Below are positions 8,346-10,885 of a stretch of DNA of 10,885 nucleotides, piece after piece (the stretch's first letter is position 1; each line of letters opens with the position of its first letter). The notes below the pieces were generated by a model. The model was not told the origin of the DNA, made no database searches, and worked only from the letters and a program-made list of their open reading frames with translations. The position numbers and the translations under genes are program-made. Origin of the DNA: Xanthoparmelia taractica (lineage: Eukaryota > Ascomycota > Lecanoromycetes > Lecanorales > Parmeliaceae); contig JANQBS010000625.1 of the NCBI GenBank assembly GCA_033085395.1, positions 1 through 10,885 of the forward strand, given 5' to 3'.

Positions 8346-9431
8346 AGTAATTATTAATATTCGAGCTTTAAATTAAATAATTAAGAATAATAGCTAATTA
8401 TTTATATATCTTAATCTACGATATAATCGAATAATTTTATTGATTTATAATTCGATCGACGAATAGATTAAAGCTTATTATAGTATCTTATCGCGATTAG
8501 AAATAATCGAATATAGCATTTATAAGATATAAAGAATCGTCTTTATACGTATAACGTTAAATAAATTAAATACTTCACTCGTTTAGATACTTTACTAAGA
8601 TATATATAAATAATATAATTATGTTCTTAAGGATCTTAAAAGAGTATCTCTTATACTACTAATAGCTCTTTACGCTATATCGTTAGAAGCGTATAAATCT
8701 TAATTTTAAAAAGTTATTCTTAAGCTATTCGTTAATTATTTTATTAAAATAAAAAATTAATTCACTTTAAATATCTACTTTTAAAGAGAAGCTAATAATA
8801 ATCAATACACTTATTTTTTCTAATATCTTACGAGAGCTAGAAATCTTCTTAGACTTAATTAATTAAATATAATTATTTATTTCTTAATATACTTAGCGAA
8901 CGCACGCTCTATAATAGCGTAAAACGAAGTTTATTAACTCTTAATTAAAGAGAGTTGAAAGATATTCTTATAAATAGTAAACTTAGAAATTAATTTACGT
9001 ATTAACGAAGTAAAAACTTAAGACTTTTAATAACGTTAAGAGTAATTTTACTTATTTAATCTTCTTAATATATTTCGATATAAAAAGATAACTATTAATC
9101 GATCTAAATATTTTTAAGATATATAATTTTACGATAATAATTTATTATATAAAAGAAGAGCTTATTAAAGTCTTCTTTAAATAATCGATTTAATTTATTA
9201 TATTATTTAATAAAATATTAAATTAAGTAGAGAATAATTATTAATCGATAGAGCTAAAGATAATTAATCTTATTTAAATCGTGAAAAAGATTTAATATAT
9301 AATCGAGTTTATTAGAAAGTCTTTTATAATTATCTATATTAATTACTTAGCTATAATATTAATCTCTAAATAAATTAATATAATATTATTATTAATTAAT
9401 AAGCTTAACTTACGCTTAATTCGTACTTCGT
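8346..9431 (+). pseudogene. Gypsy B pol, piece 2: reverse transcriptase and RNase H
   Basis: Frame 2 carries a fungal Ty3/gypsy reverse transcriptase. It reads S-S-L-Y-V-[stop] (8537-8554; usual S-V-A-Y-V-Q-R), then I-N and I-L-H, and the active-site box Y-I-N-N (8603-8614; YIDD with both Asp changed GAC/GAT to AAT) followed by I-I-M-F. After this come L-K-E-Y-L, N-F-K-K-L-F-L-S-Y-S (8702-8731; the usual 'KK.FLGYPS' block), L-R-E-L-E-I-F-L-D-L-I-N, and then Y-F-D-I-K-R near 9068, the usual start of the tethered RNase H. N-L-R-L-I-R lies just before the solo LTR at 9432. The left end is the copia insertion. The active-site loss and many stops make it dead. Confidence 0.82.
9427..9431. repeat. 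Left target-site duplication of the solo LTR (TTCGT)
   Basis: TTCGT precedes TGTTATGG and is repeated exactly at 9574-9578 after ...TTAACA. Confidence 0.88.
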
Positions 9432-9573
9432 TGTTATGGATTTGGCATCTGCTCTCCGTATGCCAAGCCCGGTGTGGATCAATGTTGCTCCGGAGAAGAG
9501 TTTTCAGAGCATTCGTAGTCTATCTACTCAATCAAGCAGTCAATCCCACACACGTTCCATTCATTCCTTAACA
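9432..9573. repeat. Solo LTR (142 bp), unrelated to the copia LTR
   Basis: This unmutated block rich in CA, TG, CC and GG starts TGTTATGGATTTGG and ends CATTCCTTAACA. A perfect TTCGT duplication flanks it, so it is an LTR left after recombination of a full element. TGTT...AACA ends and a 5-bp duplication fit Ty1/copia. Its sequence does not match the 1534/8217 LTRs, so it is another family. An inverted repeat TTGGCAT/ATGCCAA lies at 9442-9448/9460-9466. It splits the gypsy B RNase H. Orientation is not determined. Confidence 0.88.
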
Positions 9574-9578
9574 TTCGT
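9574..9578. repeat. Right target-site duplication of the solo LTR (TTCGT)
   Basis: Exact copy of 9427-9431, directly after the LTR's terminal CA. Confidence 0.88.
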
Positions 9579-10750
9579 AGTATTTATCGTAAGTTAATCT
9601 CACGATTAAGTATAAGATCGATAAGTTTAATATCGTATTAGACGCGCTTTTATAATTATTAGTCGCTTTACTTATTAAAGTAATTATATTAGCTATCGAA
9701 GCACTAAATATATTACTTATCGAAAACTTTAGCTATTATATTATTTTAATAAAAATATTATAAAATTATAAAATACGTTTATTTAAAGTTTACGAAGCGA
9801 ATAATTAATAAAGAAGTATACTCGCGCTTATAAGAAAGTCTTTTATAAGTAATAAAGTATTTTCGTAAAATAAGAATAATCGAGTATATAAGCTCGAACT
9901 ACGCTTTAAGAAGCGCGATAACTTATTTTATTATATTAATTTTAATAATAAACGAGAATATCTTTATATTCTTAATAGCTTAAAGAAATAAATATTTAAA
10001 ACTCGCTTATAATAAGTAATATTATAATAACTATTATCGTATCTATAATAAACTTATTACTTTAATATATCTTCTATATCTTAATAAAGATTATTTTAAT
10101 TATATTAATTATTACTTAAAATATTAATTAAATTAAATAAAACGTTATAATTCTTATAAGAGTATACTATTTATAGAGTAATCTATTATATTATTTTATA
10201 TAATCGCTATAAACTTTATAATAGTATTATCTATATCTATCAAAGACTTTAATAATCTTTTTATTATAATCTATAAATTTCTTAAGAAAATATTATTAAT
10301 TCTTAATAAAATTATATAAAATATTAATAAATAAATAATTAAGATATTTATTATATAAATATCGTATAACTTAAATATATTTTAAATTATAATCTTCGAT
10401 AGAGATTTTAAGTTTATATCGATATTCTAAAAGAGCTTATTTAAAAAGCTTAATATTAATATTTTAATATCTATCGTATAATACTTATAGATTAATAAAT
10501 AATTAAAACGAACTAATTAGACTATAAAGATTATTATACGATTCTTTATCTTAATAGAAAATAATCTATTTATATAAATATAAGTATTATTATATCTTTA
10601 AGATATACTTAATAACTTTAAGAGTTAATCTATTATTATATTTTTAAGATATACTTAATAGCTTTAAGAGTTAATCTATTAATATATCGTCTAACGAAGT
10701 ACTCTATAAATTTAATATACGAGATTTCTTAAGTATACCTATTAATCTAT
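9579..10750 (+). pseudogene. Gypsy B pol, piece 3: end of RNase H and integrase
   Basis: Frame 2 continues the RNase H end: I-K-Y-K then I-V-L-D-A-L (9632-9649), the usual 'I.Y.PGK.N.VPDALSR'. Integrase follows, with the zinc-finger region around 9960-10150 hard to read. The core is clear in frame 3: I-A-I-N-F-I (10203-10220; first catalytic Asp changed to Asn, AAC at 10212-10214), F-D-R-D-F-K-F (10395-10415, second catalytic Asp at 10398-10400), K-S-L-F-K-K-L-N-I, and K-R-T-N-[stop] (10506-10520, usual E-R-T-N-Q, so the catalytic Glu is Lys). The change from frame 2 to frame 3 implies an indel. A 46-bp tandem duplication follows. The end of the gene is not seen. Confidence 0.85.
10585..10676. 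repeat. 46-bp tandem duplication inside gypsy B integrase
   Basis: Copy 1 (10585-10630) and copy 2 (10631-10676) both start TATTATTATAT and end GAGTTAATC. They differ at two sites only, C/T and A/G. 46 is not a multiple of 3, so the duplication also shifts the frame. The differences are transitions of the RIP type, so the duplication may predate the last mutations. It is too short to be a RIP trigger by itself. Confidence 0.9.
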
Positions 10751-10751
10751 C

Positions 10752-10865
10752 TTTGAAAAATTATATTTACGGGTCGGAAAGGTGTGGTATATTTGATGGT
10801 ATGGGACCAGTTTTTCGAATACCATATCGAAAGATATGAGATATCCCATACTCCCATTGGGTTTT
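10752..10865. other. Unmutated foldback-rich island at the right edge
   Basis: After the AT-rich integrase remnant the sequence regains GG, TG, CC and CA (from about TTTACGGGTCGG to CCCATTGGG). It contains an outer inverted repeat GTATGGGA (10799-10806)/TCCCATAC (10844-10851) and an inner perfect hairpin CATATC-GAAA-GATATG (10823-10838). It looks like a short insertion (MITE or LTR fragment), but I found no target duplication or clear ends, so its identity and limits are open. Sequence from about 10866 to the window end is AT-rich again. Confidence 0.5.
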
Positions 10866-10885
10866 TAATAAATATATTACGTAAT

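Noticed and set aside
8346..9431. A third independent gypsy element to the right of the copia element
   Set aside because: The frame and domain order continue those of 1226-1533 once the copia element and one target duplication are skipped, so one interrupted gene is simpler.
10585..10676. Start of a CRISPR or satellite array
   Set aside because: Only two direct copies without spacers, inside an integrase reading frame. It is a simple tandem duplication.
1..10885. Mitochondrial, bacterial or organellar AT-rich DNA
   Set aside because: Retroelement motifs with Gln/Trp-to-stop and Asp-to-Asn changes, together with loss of specific dinucleotides, point to RIP-mutated nuclear fungal DNA.

Overview
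The window is a transposon graveyard from a filamentous ascomycete (Pezizomycotina) genome. No intact gene is present. Almost all of it is very AT-rich and carries the mark of repeat-induced point mutation (RIP): CpA/TpG and CpC/GpG are nearly absent, TA-rich words dominate, and old reading frames are full of TAA/TAG where Gln and Trp codons are expected. Read frame by frame, retroelement protein motifs are still recognisable, all on the + strand.

Layout. (1) 1-1225 is the 3' end of a Ty3/gypsy chromovirus ('gypsy A'): integrase C-terminal GPY/F module, chromodomain, an AT-hook tail, a stop at 682-684, and a little-mutated LTR ending at 1225. (2) A second Ty3/gypsy pol gene ('gypsy B') is the oldest layer. 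It survives in three pieces: 1226-1533 (start of reverse transcriptase), 8346-9431 (reverse transcriptase and RNase H) and 9579 to about 10750 (end of RNase H, then integrase). (3) A complete but dead Ty1/copia element, 1534-8340, sits inside the gypsy B reverse transcriptase. It has 123/124-bp LTRs, a 5-bp target duplication AGTTA, an internal initiator-tRNA-type primer-binding site, gag, protease, integrase, reverse transcriptase, RNase H and a polypurine tract. (4) A solo LTR, 9432-9573, of a different family sits in the gypsy B RNase H with a perfect 5-bp duplication TTCGT. (5) A small unmutated foldback-rich island, about 10752-10865, interrupts or follows gypsy B at the right edge.

Order of events (inference): gypsy B landed first. 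Gypsy A, the copia element and the solo-LTR family then inserted into it, and RIP destroyed the long repeated coding parts. Catalytic Asp codons are changed to Asn in the copia and gypsy B reverse transcriptases and in the gypsy B integrase. The short LTRs and the 3' end of the copia element largely escaped. I see no host gene, tRNA, rRNA or CRISPR array, and no sign of a new functional system. The most unusual points are the RIP context (CpA and CpC lost, CpG and CpT kept), the abrupt RIP boundaries, the chromodomain plus AT-hook tail and the right-edge foldback.
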